A stretch of 64,000 bases of DNA from Thermogemmatispora aurantia (GCF_008974285.1 NZ_BKZV01000004.1:170752-234751), one strand, 5' to 3'. Shown: positions 55,668 through 64,000, counted from the first letter of the stretch. A program made the numbers and translations. The notes: generated from the letters alone by a model not told the origin.

Positions 55668-56447
55668 ATGAGGCAATCTGAAGCGGAAACCAATCATCGG
55701 CAGGGGGCAACGGCAGCGGTTGCCGACGTTGTTGACGAGCGCTTCGTCAGCGAACTCTTTGACCTGCTCTGGGGGCAAGAGCGCACCGCCACCCCTACCG
55801 TCGCCGACTACGCCTACGAGCAGCTCTGGAAGCGAGTCATCCTGCTTGGTGGTAGCGAAGAGCAGCGCCTTTCTGACGTGGCTCTTGCCGAGCAACTGGG
55901 CGTCAGCCGCACGCCAGTACGTCAGGCCCTGGAGCGGCTCGTTCAGGAGGGGCTGGTGCGCTCCGATCCGCGGCGGGGCTACTGGACGCGTACCTTCACC
56001 GCTCAGGACATCCACGAAATCTATGACCTGCGCGAGGCGCTGGAGGTGCTCGCGCTGCGGTTAGCGGCGCCGCATCTGAAGCGCGAAGAGCTGCAGGCTC
56101 AACTTGATGAGCTAGAGGCCATCCGTGCCGAGCTGGCCAGCAATCCCTTTCTGCGCTTTCTCAAAGTCGATCTACTCTTTCATCTCCTGATCACACGGGC
56201 CTCGCGCAACGGGCGCCTGATTCACTGTCTCTCGGAGCTGCGCAGTCAGCTCTGCATGTTCCAGATGCGCGATAGTTTCTATCCGCGCCGCATTGAGATC
56301 GCGCTCAACGACCATGAGCAGATCCTGCGGGCCTTACTCGCCGGCAAGCCCGGCGAGGCTGCCAGCCTGTTAGCGGCCCATATCCGCCACTCCAAAGAGG
56401 GAGTGCTTGCCGATATCTTTGCCGAAGAGAGTCAACTCCCCTCCTAG
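55668..56447 (+). CDS. GntR-family (FCD subgroup) regulator of the L-fucose locus
   Basis: 259 residues. A 45-residue N-terminal extension precedes the winged helix (about 48-105: DYAYEQLWKRVILLGG, LAEQLGVSRTPVRQALERLVQEG). The C-terminal FCD domain (about 110-245) contains His residues typical of metal/ligand pockets (LLFHLLITRASRNG, NDHEQILRALL). AGGAG precedes the ATG. Its own promoter and the divergent catabolic promoter both carry the CTGTATTC palindrome, a plausible FCD-type operator, so it likely represses both sides until L-fucose, L-fuconate or a ketodeoxy acid appears. Confidence 0.87.
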   Translation: MRQSEAETNHRQGATAAVADVVDERFVSELFDLLWGQERTATPTVADYAYEQLWKRVILLGGSEEQRLSDVALAEQLGVSRTPVRQALERLVQEGLVRSDPRRGYWTRTFTAQDIHEIYDLREALEVLALRLAAPHLKREELQAQLDELEAIRAELASNPFLRFLKVDLLFHLLITRASRNGRLIHCLSELRSQLCMFQMRDSFYPRRIEIALNDHEQILRALLAGKPGEAASLLAAHIRHSKEGVLADIFAEESQLPS

Positions 56448-56765
56448 TCAGTCGGAGAGAGACAAGGGGCCGTGTCGTGTCGCGTCGCGTCGCGTCGCAG
56501 CGCCCGCGGCAGCGGCCAGCTGAAGTAACCGGCTCAAGCCAATTCTGAATGGCTGGCGAGGCTCTTCCGAAACCGGGCAATGAGGGCAGAGCGCCGCCTG
56601 GCAAGCGGCGGAGCCAGACAGCACGGGCCAGCGGCCGGAGACAGGGAGAGGTGGGGCGAGAGGCTAGGAGAGGCTAGATGTAGATCGGGGAGGCAGGGTA
56701 GAAGCAGGGCACAACGAGAGCGGGCGGGGCTATGAAGCTGCTGCCACACTCGCAGGGAGGTCGTC
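56448..56765. other. Intergenic region with pentanucleotide tract
   Basis: 318 bases without a gene. Five tandem pentamers, two GTGTC and three GCGTC, lie at 56472-56496. The right end is a purine-rich leader ending CGCAGGGAGGTCGTC before the ATPase ATG. Confidence 0.6.
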
Positions 56766-58286
56766 ATGCCTTCGACTTCGATGGAGACGGAGCAGTCACC
56801 GATCATTCGCCTGCGCAAGATCACCAGGCGCTTTCCGGGCGTCACCGCCGTCGCCGAGGTTGACCTCGACATCTATCCCGGGGAAGTTCACGTCGTGGCC
56901 GGCGAAAACGGGGCGGGAAAATCGACGCTCATGAGAATACTCTATCAAGTGGAGCGTCCCGACGCCGGTCAGATCTATCTCAACGGCGAGCCTCTCAGTT
57001 TTCACGGGCCGCACTATGCCCGCGCGCTCGGCGTCGCTATGGTGCACCAGGAATTTGCCCTTGCGCCGCACCTCTCCGTCGCCGAAAACCTCTTCCTCGG
57101 GCGCGAGCCGCTGCGCTTCGGCTTCATCCGCCGACGTCGCGAGCTGGCCGAGGCGCGTCGCCTACTCGAGCAGGTTGGTCTCGACCTGGACCCGCGTCGC
57201 CTGGTGGCCTCGCTCTCCGTGGCCGAGCAGCAGCTTGTTGAGATCGCTCGGGCCATCAGCTTCAATGCGCGCGTCCTCATCCTTGACGAGCCGACCGCCA
57301 CCCTCACTGAGCAAGAGATTGCCCGCCTCTTCGAGGTCATTCGTCAGCTCACGGCTCAGGGAGTGGCCGTCCTCTATATTTCCCATCGCCTCGATGAGAT
57401 CTTCCAGATCGCTGACCGCGTGACTGTCATGCGCGATGGGCGCGTTGTGGCCACCCTTCCGCTGGCCGAACTCAGCGAGCAGAAGCTGGTCCAGCTCATG
57501 GTCGGGCGCGCCATCACCAACCTCTACCCGCGGCCCGAGACCCATCCGGGCCCTGTCCTGCTGCGCGTCGAAGGACTGAGCCGACGCGGCCTGCTGCACG
57601 ACTGCTCATTCGAGGTGCATGCTGGCGAAATTCTGGGCCTGGCCGGGCTGATTGGCGCGGGACGGAGCGAGCTGGCGCGCGCCGTCTGTGGAGCTGACCC
57701 TATCGACAGTGGGCGTATTCTCCTCGACGGCCACGAGCTGCACATCCGCCGTCCCGCTGACGCCATTCGGGCTGGACTTGCCTACGTCACCGAGGATCGC
57801 AAGCGCGAGGGATTGGCCCTTGATCTGGGCGTCGATCAGAACATTACCCTGGCCAGTCTGCCCGCCCGTCTGGGGCTGCTGCTCTTGCGTCGCGAACGCA
57901 GTGTAGCGCTGCACGCCTGTCAGCGTCTCAATATCCGCACTCCTTCGGTACGTCGCAAGGTGCGCCTCCTCTCGGGTGGCAACCAGCAGAAGGTTGTCGT
58001 CGCGCGCTGGCTGGAGACGCAGGCCAGAGTCATCTTTTTCGACGAGCCGGCGCGCGGCATCGATGTCGGCGCCAAAGCTGAGATGTTCGCTCTGATCGGC
58101 AGGCTGGCAAGCGAGGGGCGGGCCATAGTGCTCATCTCCTCCTATCTCCCCGAGCTGCTCAACATGTGTGATCGTATTGCAGTGATGCGCGAGGGGCGCA
58201 TCGTCGGCACGCTCTCGCGGGGACAGTTCAGCGAAGAGCGCATCATTGCCCTGGCGACTGGGGCCAGTGAGGTGACCATCCCATGA
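56766..58286 (+). CDS. Sugar ABC importer ATPase (RbsA-type, double ABC domain)
   Basis: 506 residues with two ABC domains, as in RbsA/XylG/MglA. First domain: Walker A GENGAGKST (46-54), a Q-loop VHQEFAL, the signature LSVAEQQLVEIA and Walker B LILDEPT. Second domain has the degenerate Walker A GLIGAGRSE typical of this family, and LSGGNQQKVVVARWL. It energises uptake of a pentose or 6-deoxy-hexose. The stop overlaps the permease start (ATGA). Position next to L-fucose catabolic genes suggests L-fucose as substrate. Confidence 0.94.
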   Translation: MPSTSMETEQSPIIRLRKITRRFPGVTAVAEVDLDIYPGEVHVVAGENGAGKSTLMRILYQVERPDAGQIYLNGEPLSFHGPHYARALGVAMVHQEFALAPHLSVAENLFLGREPLRFGFIRRRRELAEARRLLEQVGLDLDPRRLVASLSVAEQQLVEIARAISFNARVLILDEPTATLTEQEIARLFEVIRQLTAQGVAVLYISHRLDEIFQIADRVTVMRDGRVVATLPLAELSEQKLVQLMVGRAITNLYPRPETHPGPVLLRVEGLSRRGLLHDCSFEVHAGEILGLAGLIGAGRSELARAVCGADPIDSGRILLDGHELHIRRPADAIRAGLAYVTEDRKREGLALDLGVDQNITLASLPARLGLLLLRRERSVALHACQRLNIRTPSVRRKVRLLSGGNQQKVVVARWLETQARVIFFDEPARGIDVGAKAEMFALIGRLASEGRAIVLISSYLPELLNMCDRIAVMREGRIVGTLSRGQFSEERIIALATGASEVTIP

Positions 58287-59311
58287 AGGAATCTCTGAGC
58301 AGGAACGTTGCCAACGAGCCGGGCGCGGAGGCCGGCCTCTCCTGGCGCCGGCTGGTGCCGACCCAGATCTCCGACCTTATTTCACAATTCGCTGCGGCGG
58401 GCGCGCTGATCATCATCTGTATCGCGCTCTCCATCGCATCGCCGGTCTTTCTCACCCTCTACAACCTCTTCAATATTGTCTCACAGACCGCCGTCACGGC
58501 CATTATCGCCCTGGGCATGACCTTCGTCATCATCACTGCTGGCATCGACCTCTCGGTCGGCTCGGTAGCAGCTCTGGCTGGAGTGTTGGGCGTCAAAATG
58601 ATGGTCGATCTCGGTCTGAGCTGGCCGCTGGCGGTCCTCGGCGGCACCCTGGTCGGGGGGCTGGCTGGTCTGGCCAATGGCCTGCTGATTACCCGGGCCC
58701 GCCTGGCGCCCTTCATTGCCACCCTGGGCATGATGAGCGTGGCCCGCGGCCTGGTGAACATTATCACCGGGGCAACAGCCGTCTTCGGCGTTCCCGATTC
58801 CTTCCGCCTGCTCGGCCAGGGCATGATCGACGGCGTGCCCATCCCCTTGATTACGCTGATAGTGCTGGCTGTGGCGGCCCACCTGCTCTTGAGTCGCACA
58901 CGCCTGGGACGCTACACCTACGCCATCGGCTCCAATGAGGAGGCGGCCCGCCTGGCAGGCATTCGCGTTAGTGCCTATCTGGTGGCCGTCTATGTGCTCC
59001 AGGGCCTGCTGGCCGGCTTCGGCGGTATGGTGGCCATGTCACGTGTGGCCTCGGGCCAGCCCAACTTTGGCGACGGCCTGGAGCTGGATGTGATCGCCGC
59101 CGCCGTCATCGGAGGCTGCAGCCTCTTCGGCGGCCAGGGCACCATTCTGGGCACACTGATCGGTGCCTTCCTGATGGCAGTGATCCGCAACGGCGCAGTC
59201 CTGCTCAATATCGATACCTTTACGCAGAGCGTCATCATCGGCGTCATTATCTGGCTGGCAGTGATTTGGGACCAGTTCCGCCGCCGTCGCTTTGCGGAAA
59301 GCACCCGCTAA
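58283..59311 (+). CDS. Sugar ABC importer permease (RbsC-type)
   Basis: 342-residue membrane protein. After about 35 polar residues there are eight to ten hydrophobic segments with the family pattern FVIITAGIDLSVGS (about 74-87), the loop YAIGSNEEAARLAGI and the Gly-rich VIAAAVIGGCSLFGGQGT. It would form a homodimeric channel with the RbsA-type ATPase. Translationally coupled to the ATPase gene. Confidence 0.94.
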   Translation: MKESLSRNVANEPGAEAGLSWRRLVPTQISDLISQFAAAGALIIICIALSIASPVFLTLYNLFNIVSQTAVTAIIALGMTFVIITAGIDLSVGSVAALAGVLGVKMMVDLGLSWPLAVLGGTLVGGLAGLANGLLITRARLAPFIATLGMMSVARGLVNIITGATAVFGVPDSFRLLGQGMIDGVPIPLITLIVLAVAAHLLLSRTRLGRYTYAIGSNEEAARLAGIRVSAYLVAVYVLQGLLAGFGGMVAMSRVASGQPNFGDGLELDVIAAAVIGGCSLFGGQGTILGTLIGAFLMAVIRNGAVLLNIDTFTQSVIIGVIIWLAVIWDQFRRRRFAESTR

Positions 59312-59683
59312 GCGCGATCCGATCCGCGTCGCGCCGCGCGCTCGCCAGCCAGCGGCTGTGCTTTCTCAGGACGCTCTACACAACATTGTCGACCAGAGAA
59401 AGGGGGTGGCCTCTCTTCTCGCACATGCTCTCTGATATCTCTGAGACATCTCTGACCGGCTGCCAACTCTTCTGGCGGGCCTGTCCGCTCACTCACAAGC
59501 GGACAGGTTGAGCCGGCGATGATGATCTGTGATTGGCCACTGCCGCATGAGGCGCAGACAGAGAAGATATGGCATCAAGGATGATGAGCGATCGGCGCGG
59601 CCTGGGTTGGCGAGGCCCGCCGCTTCAGTGAGGAAACAGACGACCGCGGGGCACCGCGGTCAAAGGCAAAGGAGGCTGTTCTG
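59312..59683. other. Permease - binding-protein gap with two hairpins
   Basis: 372 bases, no gene. CCTGTCCGC (59480-59488) pairs with GCGGACAGG (59499-59507), a 9-base stem with a 10-base loop. GACCGCGG and CCGCGGTC (59641-59660) form a perfect 8-base stem with tetraloop GGCA directly before the AAAGGAGG ribosome binding site of the next gene. Confidence 0.7.
59480..59507 (+). terminator. Possible attenuating hairpin between permease and binding-protein genes
   Basis: Nine-base perfect stem, loop of ten, followed by TTGAGCC rather than a long T-run. It may partly terminate or protect the upstream mRNA end, giving different levels of channel and binding protein. Confidence 0.45.
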
Positions 59684-60715
59684 ATGCGACAACTTCTGCG
59701 CAGACTGGTGCGGGATATCTTCTTTCCTCTCTGGCTACTGCTGGTGGCCGGCCTGGTAAGTGCCTGTGGCAGCGTCACTGTACAGTCATCAGGCAGTAAT
59801 AACAACACTACTGCCTCTGGACCGCTCAGGATTGCGGTCATTCCCAAAGCCATCGGCTTCGACTTCTGGGAGCAGGTGCACAAAGGGGCGGAGTGCGCCG
59901 CTTCGAAGCAGCAGCAGGTCTCAGTGATCTGGAACGGCGTGACCGCTGAGACCGACGTGACCGGGCAGATCGACCTGCTGACCAACTATATTACGCAGCG
60001 TGTCAATGGCCTGATCTACGCCGCTACCGATGCGCGAGCCCTCTACCAGGTGACGCAGCAGGCCCTCAAGGCAAACATTCCCGTGGTCAATATCGACTCG
60101 GGCACCTATCCGCAGCCGTCCAACGTGCCGCTCTTTGCCACTGATAACATCGCCTCAGCGCGCAAGGCTGCCGATCTGCTGGCTCAGCAGCTCAACGGTC
60201 ATGGCAAGGTCGCCCTGATCGAGTTCCAGCCGGGCAGCGCCACCAATGATCAGCGTGTCCAGGGCTTCAAGCAAGAGCTGGCCAAGTATCCGGGCATTCA
60301 GCTCGTCGCTGACCAGTCCAGCCACAGCGACTACAACCAGGCGCTGAGTGTGGCCGAGGATATCCTGACGGCTCACCCTGACCTGAACGGGATCTTTGCC
60401 GCCAATGAGCCAAGCGTGCTCGGAGCGGCGGAGGCAGTGCGCCGCATTGGCAAAGCTGGCAAGATCACGATCATCGGCTGGGATGCCGCGCCCGACGAGG
60501 TCAAGGGAGTGCAGCAGGGAACGATTTCGGCCCTGGTGGTGCAGAACCCCTTTAGGATGGGCTATGACAGCGTCAACGCAATGGTGCGCATTCTGCGCCA
60601 GCACGCCACCGTCCAGAGCGAAGATACCGGGGTGACGATCCTCACCAAGGCCAATCTGAACGATCCCAAGGTGCAGGCAGTGCTCAATCCGAGCTGCCAG
60701 AATCCTCCGCTGTGA
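59684..60715 (+). CDS. Sugar-binding lipoprotein of the RbsB family
   Basis: 343 residues. Signal peptide with positive N-region (RQLLRRLVR), hydrophobic core and lipobox LVSAC, Cys28 being the lipid anchor; a Ser/Asn/Thr-rich linker follows. The mature part is a periplasmic-binding-protein-1 fold: IAVIPKAIGFDFWEQVHKGAE, ATDARALYQVTQQAL, NIDSGTY, FAANEPSVLGAAEA and a final domain with VVQNPFRMGYDSV. It delivers the sugar to the permease; L-fucose is inferred from neighbours. The RBS AAAGGAGG is strong. Confidence 0.93.
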   Translation: MRQLLRRLVRDIFFPLWLLLVAGLVSACGSVTVQSSGSNNNTTASGPLRIAVIPKAIGFDFWEQVHKGAECAASKQQQVSVIWNGVTAETDVTGQIDLLTNYITQRVNGLIYAATDARALYQVTQQALKANIPVVNIDSGTYPQPSNVPLFATDNIASARKAADLLAQQLNGHGKVALIEFQPGSATNDQRVQGFKQELAKYPGIQLVADQSSHSDYNQALSVAEDILTAHPDLNGIFAANEPSVLGAAEAVRRIGKAGKITIIGWDAAPDEVKGVQQGTISALVVQNPFRMGYDSVNAMVRILRQHATVQSEDTGVTILTKANLNDPKVQAVLNPSCQNPPL

Positions 60716-61458
60716 GCCGGCCAGGCTGTTGTGTGCCGGTGAAGGCTCAAACGACTCGGACCAGCTCACGACAGCCCAGATAGAGAAAGGTCCAGCGCCC
60801 AGGGAAGGGAGGCGACGAGGAAATGCAAGGTGGGCAGTTGCTCGCGCTTCCTCCCTGGGTGCTGGACCATCTTGTTCAAGTCATTTAGACCGCCTGTCTG
60901 CTCTGTTGCCCTTTCCGCTCGCAGTGCCTGAGCGAGGCAGGCACGATCAGTCTGGATCGCTCTCCTGCCGGCTGACCAGCTCAGACCGCCAGACAGGTGT
61001 GCCAGAAGATCATTCCTTGATCGGCCGGCTGACGGGAGCTGTCTACCCCTGGCACGCGTGGCGTGGCTATGCCGGCGGAGGTGCTTCCTGCCTTCGTTCG
61101 TTCGTTCCCAGTTCGCTCTGCAGTGAGTGGGTGGCTTGACGGAAGGTCAGAGCTTCGGCGAAGCAGAAGCGGGCCAGATAGACGTCATCCTGTCGTGTGC
61201 TCTCTGCCAGCAGTCCCCAGGCTGCTGGAAAGGGTGAGAGGCTAGCCAGGCTGGCCCTCGTTGCCTCAGAGTTGCCGTGCTTAGCTGTCACACAGCGATC
61301 GTCGCTGCTGGACGCGGACCGGTCGCAGTCAGTCAAGTCCGATCACGATTCAGGCGCGAGATTGCCGTACTGGCTTGCGTCTTTCTTGATGAGCGCGCTC
61401 TCTCAGACCAGGCGAGACTACCCAGATGCGCGTGGCTTGCACTGCGCGCTCAAGGCTT
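60716..61458. other. 743-base gap with a large imperfect hairpin
   Basis: No gene is supported. A 17-base inverted repeat lies at 60789-60805 and 60852-60868. GTTC tetranucleotides are repeated at about 61090-61110. The overlapping frames seen on both strands at 61060-61460 do not resemble proteins. Confidence 0.55.
60789..60868 (+). terminator. Large hairpin downstream of the sugar ABC operon
   Basis: GGTCCAGCGCCCAGGGA (60789-60805) pairs with TCCCTGGGTGCTGGACC (60852-60868), one G-T pair, loop 46 bases. ATCTTGTTCAAG follows. It is probably the operon end, or a structured RNA. Confidence 0.5.
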
Positions 61459-61674
61459 GATCAGGGCCTCATAGTAGTCTGCACAGTCGTCGCAGAGGAT
61501 TGTCGCTATCTTGGTGATGTAGTCGCGAGTAGACTGCTGATGCTCAGGGCACACGGGCATCTGGCAGCGCGCACATAGAGCTGTCGCCTTGGCCCCACAC
61601 ACGTAGCATTTCCTGGGATCGATCTTGCCTCCCTCGTTCTCGGGAGGGATCTCTGTGATCTGCTCTTCTAACAT
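61459..61674 (-). CDS. Small double zinc-finger (B-box-like) protein
   Basis: About 71-74 residues. Cys23-x2-Cys26, Cys34-x2-Cys37, Cys42-x2-His45 and Cys61-x2-Cys64 (KCYVCGA, LCARCQ, VCPEH, LCDDC) give eight potential zinc ligands, the pattern of a B-box-like binuclear zinc fold. The N-terminus is acidic. Function is unknown; such small proteins may bind nucleic acid or mediate protein contacts. The ATG at 61674 has AGGAGG before it; the frame open to 61722 lacks one. A promoter is visible at 61784-61813. The stop codon is at 61459 or slightly before, the last residues being LIKP. Confidence 0.7.
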
Positions 61675-62033
61675 GGCTCCTCCTTCGTGTCCATGATGAC
61701 GCGCTGTTTCGGCTCGTTGCACTGACCGATCCGACCGCCCTGCGTCCTGACTGACAGGCGCAAAAAAAGCCCTGACTCCTATCGTTGTACGCGAAAATCT
61801 GCTCTTCTGTCAAGTTGCTGCAAGCTGTACCATGACGGTTCAACGCCTACGGGCTGCCCCCCTTCTGCCGGGCCGGCTGGCTCCCGCCCCTGCCTGGGCG
61901 AGATATCACCCAGGCGCGAGCATCACCCAGACGGCGAGCACTGGGCCAGAATAGGGTCAGTCCCCTGACGAGGCGGATAGACAGGCCTCCTGCCCGCTTC
62001 TCTCCCCGCTCTCGCCGACGTTACCCTCTTATT
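61675..62033. other. Upstream region of the zinc-finger gene
   Basis: 359 bases with a minus-strand promoter (61784-61813). GCCTGGG (61892-61898) and CCCAGGC (61909-61915) form a small hairpin that could end the minus-strand methylase transcript. No gene is supported. Confidence 0.5.
61784..61813 (-). promoter_or_regulatory. Promoter of the zinc-finger gene
   Basis: On the minus strand TTGACA (complement of 61808-61813) and TACAAC (complement of 61784-61789), spacer 18 bases, about 110 bases before the ATG. Confidence 0.55.
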
Positions 62034-63926
62034 TTATACCGCGCTTTCAAGCAGACGCGTTTCAGCCTCGCTGAGACCGTAGAGGCGAAAGACCAGGGCG
62101 TTGATCTGGGTCTCCAGCGTCTGACGTTGCTGGTAGAGGGCCAGGCGCTCCTCCGACCTGGTACTGGATGCCAGGCGCTCCTGGAGAGCCATCATGGCAC
62201 GCGCGGCGGCGATCAGCGGCTCCTGGTGGGCCGCCAGATGCCGCGGCAGAGGAATGGCGGCCAGCGTTGTCTGATTGAGCTGAGGAAATAAGCGTTTGTA
62301 GGCTGTAAATGTCTTGTAGAGGTAATAATCGATCAGGCGGCTGTTGAGAATTGCGAGCAAAGCCTCATAGGCGAGGCGCTCATCGAGCAGATGCAGGTTA
62401 TAGAGTGACTGCATGGTCGCCAGGCCGGCGGTCTCCAGCGCGGCCACGCAGCGCCGGCCCGTTTTAACCACCACGATTTTGGGCGCCTGGTAGCAGCTGG
62501 CAGGCTTCGTCAGAGTATGGACAAAGCGCGTTGGGGGAGCGATATAGTAGCGGGTCACATTGTCGCCGGCCAGGATCGGCAGCGGGCCTGTCGCAGCCAC
62601 GTGCCGCTTGCCGATTTCCTCGCCGCGTGAGATATGCACCCGCTGGCCGAGCGGCTCGCCCTCGCGCTCCAGGCGAGCCAGCAGCGCTGCCTCTTCATCG
62701 CTCACGTGCACCAGCAGGCGATGGCCGGCGTCATCCAGAAAGCGCTGCCGGCTGCAGAGGGCACGTGTATACACCGGCAGTGCTGGCAGGCCCTCGCTGG
62801 CAGGAGAGGCTGCCGCTGGCGCTGGTACATCGCAGGCGATCGTCGATGGCTGAGTGCCGCGCTCGACGACCAGCACGGCGGCGGAGACGCAGGCGCGGAA
62901 GACAGGGCCGCAGTGGTAAACGCGGAGCAGCCCCTCGCGTAGCAAAGTAGCGCGGGCCTGGCGAGCCTCATCGCGTGCCAGCAAGGCGTCGGGCACCACG
63001 AAAGCAAAGCGCCCACCGCGGCGAGTCAGCTTAAGACCCTGCTCGATAAAGAGCCAGCATGCATCGTACTGGCGACGCGCCAGGGTGAAGGCCGCCTCCA
63101 GATAGGGGCGCGCCGTCTGCGGGCGCTGCTCGCCGAACAGGTAGGGTGGATTGCCAATCACCGCATCAAAGCCCCCCGTCCCGCTCTGGGTCTGCCTCTT
63201 GAAAACCTGCGGAAAGGCTATCTGCCAGTGGAATGGGGTGACCTCTGGACTCAGAGGACTGCCCAGAGCGTTGCCGCAGCGGATCGTCATCTCCAGGCGT
63301 GGCAGTACCCTGGCTGCCTGGACCCGCTCGCGAGCGCTACTCGTGCATTCCTCCAGGAGGAGCAAGAAGAGCGACAGACGTGTTACCTCCACCCCGCAGC
63401 GATCGAGATCAACCCCATAGATCTGTTCCAGGAGAATGCGCCGGCCCTCGGCCAGAGTCAGGCGCCAGCGGCCCTGACCATCACGTCGCAGCGCCTGGGG
63501 GAAGCGTTCCGCTCCCTCTGCCACATACCGCTCGCGGAACCAGTGCAGGAGCAGGCGGTAGAGGCGTATCAAGAAGGAGCCAGCGCCACAGCAGGGATCG
63601 AGCACGCGCAGCTGGGCGGCGCGCGTCACCTCCCTCTCCCGCTCAAGCAAGGCTACCACGCTATGGGTGAGGATATAATCGACAACCGCGGGAGGCGTAT
63701 AGTAGATGCCGTCGGCCTTCTTCGCAGCTCGTTCCTCGCTCAGGACCAGGCGGCCTGTGGCATCCGTCGTCAGGCTCTTCTCCAGAAAATGCTCATAGAG
63801 GCGACCGAGCACCGAAGGTGAAAGACAGGCAAAATCGCAGGGAGCCAGAGGAGGATAGAGAGCCTGCAGCAGCCTGCGCAAGGTCTCATCGTCCAGTCTT
63901 AGCCGTGAGAGCAATCCCTCTGTCAT
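62034..63926 (-). CDS. Eco57I-type N6-adenine DNA methylase, probably 5'-truncated by the window edge
   Basis: At least 630 residues. SAM-binding motif I is VLDPCCGAGSF (108-118), preceded by the YYTPPAVVDYI segment (about 75-85); catalytic motif IV is GNPPY (258-262). The last 200 residues match the target-recognition/helical part of Eco57I-type methylases (LNSRLIDYYLYKTFTAYKRLFPQLNQ). Upstream of the ATG at 63926 the same frame stays open to the end of the window, and the residues around LYPPLAPCDFACLSPSVLGRLYEHFLEKSL belong to the middle of larger enzymes, so the true start is probably outside. It could be a type IIG restriction-modification enzyme, a BREX PglX-like methylase or a solitary methylase. 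Confidence 0.85.
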   Translation of the reverse strand: MTEGLLSRLRLDDETLRRLLQALYPPLAPCDFACLSPSVLGRLYEHFLEKSLTTDATGRLVLSEERAAKKADGIYYTPPAVVDYILTHSVVALLEREREVTRAAQLRVLDPCCGAGSFLIRLYRLLLHWFRERYVAEGAERFPQALRRDGQGRWRLTLAEGRRILLEQIYGVDLDRCGVEVTRLSLFLLLLEECTSSARERVQAARVLPRLEMTIRCGNALGSPLSPEVTPFHWQIAFPQVFKRQTQSGTGGFDAVIGNPPYLFGEQRPQTARPYLEAAFTLARRQYDACWLFIEQGLKLTRRGGRFAFVVPDALLARDEARQARATLLREGLLRVYHCGPVFRACVSAAVLVVERGTQPSTIACDVPAPAAASPASEGLPALPVYTRALCSRQRFLDDAGHRLLVHVSDEEAALLARLEREGEPLGQRVHISRGEEIGKRHVAATGPLPILAGDNVTRYYIAPPTRFVHTLTKPASCYQAPKIVVVKTGRRCVAALETAGLATMQSLYNLHLLDERLAYEALLAILNSRLIDYYLYKTFTAYKRLFPQLNQTTLAAIPLPRHLAAHQEPLIAAARAMMALQERLASSTRSEERLALYQQRQTLETQINALVFRLYGLSEAETRLLESAV

Positions 63927-64000
63927 CTTGTGGGGAGCACCGGGCAGGCCAGCCAGTGTGCTGCTCCCAGCGACTGGGGTCCTGGCGCAGAAGAGATCGG

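Noticed and set aside
55462..55671. 69-codon frame between operator 2 and the GntR gene
   Set aside because: Gly/Arg-rich, TTG start without a ribosome binding site; treated as leader.
61060..61460. Several overlapping frames downstream of the sugar ABC operon
   Set aside because: They occur on both strands in the same place, start inside GTTC repeats and show no family features.

Overview
The window looks like chromosomal DNA of a GC-rich, aerobic, heterotrophic bacterium. The best guess is a member of the class Ktedonobacteria (Chloroflexota), for example a Thermogemmatispora-like organism. This is an inference. It rests on the family of XRE-type helix-turn-helix proteins fused to long TPR-like tails (four genes plus a fragment), the very low-complexity purine-rich leaders in front of genes, and the mix of catabolic operons. 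No rRNA or tRNA gene was recognised.

Layout, left to right. (1) 435-3765: ring-cleavage dioxygenase, flavin hydroxylase and ACMSD-type decarboxylase, followed by a convergent berberine-bridge-type flavoprotein. (2) 6330-13578: a short-chain dehydrogenase, a complete branched-chain-amino-acid-type ABC importer whose two ATPases are fused, and a fumarylacetoacetase-family hydrolase. Regions 1 and 2 together look like uptake and meta-cleavage of an aromatic or related compound. (3) 13839-20986: a yhf operon (yhfZ-Y-U-T-V-S-X order, no yhfW) with a strong promoter, a palindromic operator and a terminator. (4) 21169-30076: HTH/TPR regulators, a small methyltransferase operon, a duplicated 115-bp element and a broken HTH gene. 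(5) 30298-31453: a 16-repeat CRISPR array with no cas genes in the window, transcribed leftward from a clear promoter and carrying a terminator-like spacer. (6) 32843-43431: a long operon with a split small-molecule dikinase, a GntR regulator, two cyclase-family hydrolases, a three-subunit molybdenum hydroxylase, a second fumarylacetoacetase-family enzyme, an ABM-type monooxygenase and a histidine phosphatase. A convergent moaC (molybdenum cofactor synthesis) follows. (7) 44641-46806: groES and groEL. (8) 47362-49493: the two halves of a Tm-1-like protein as separate overlapping genes. (9) 49622-60715: the non-phosphorylating L-fucose pathway (mutarotase, dehydrogenase, lactonase, L-fuconate dehydratase, ketodeoxyfuconate dehydrogenase) on the minus strand. 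It is divergent from a GntR regulator and a ribose-type ABC sugar importer, with twin 17-bp palindromic operators and a 30-residue membrane peptide between them. (10) 61459-64000: a small zinc-finger protein and the downstream part of an Eco57I-type DNA methylase that remains open at the window edge.

The window is therefore mostly accessory catabolism: four transport or catabolic modules, each with its own regulator or operator, separated by chaperonin genes, regulator expansions and one defence locus. The least explained parts are the split dikinase operon, the yhf operon outside enterobacteria, and the CRISPR spacer that may terminate its own array transcript.
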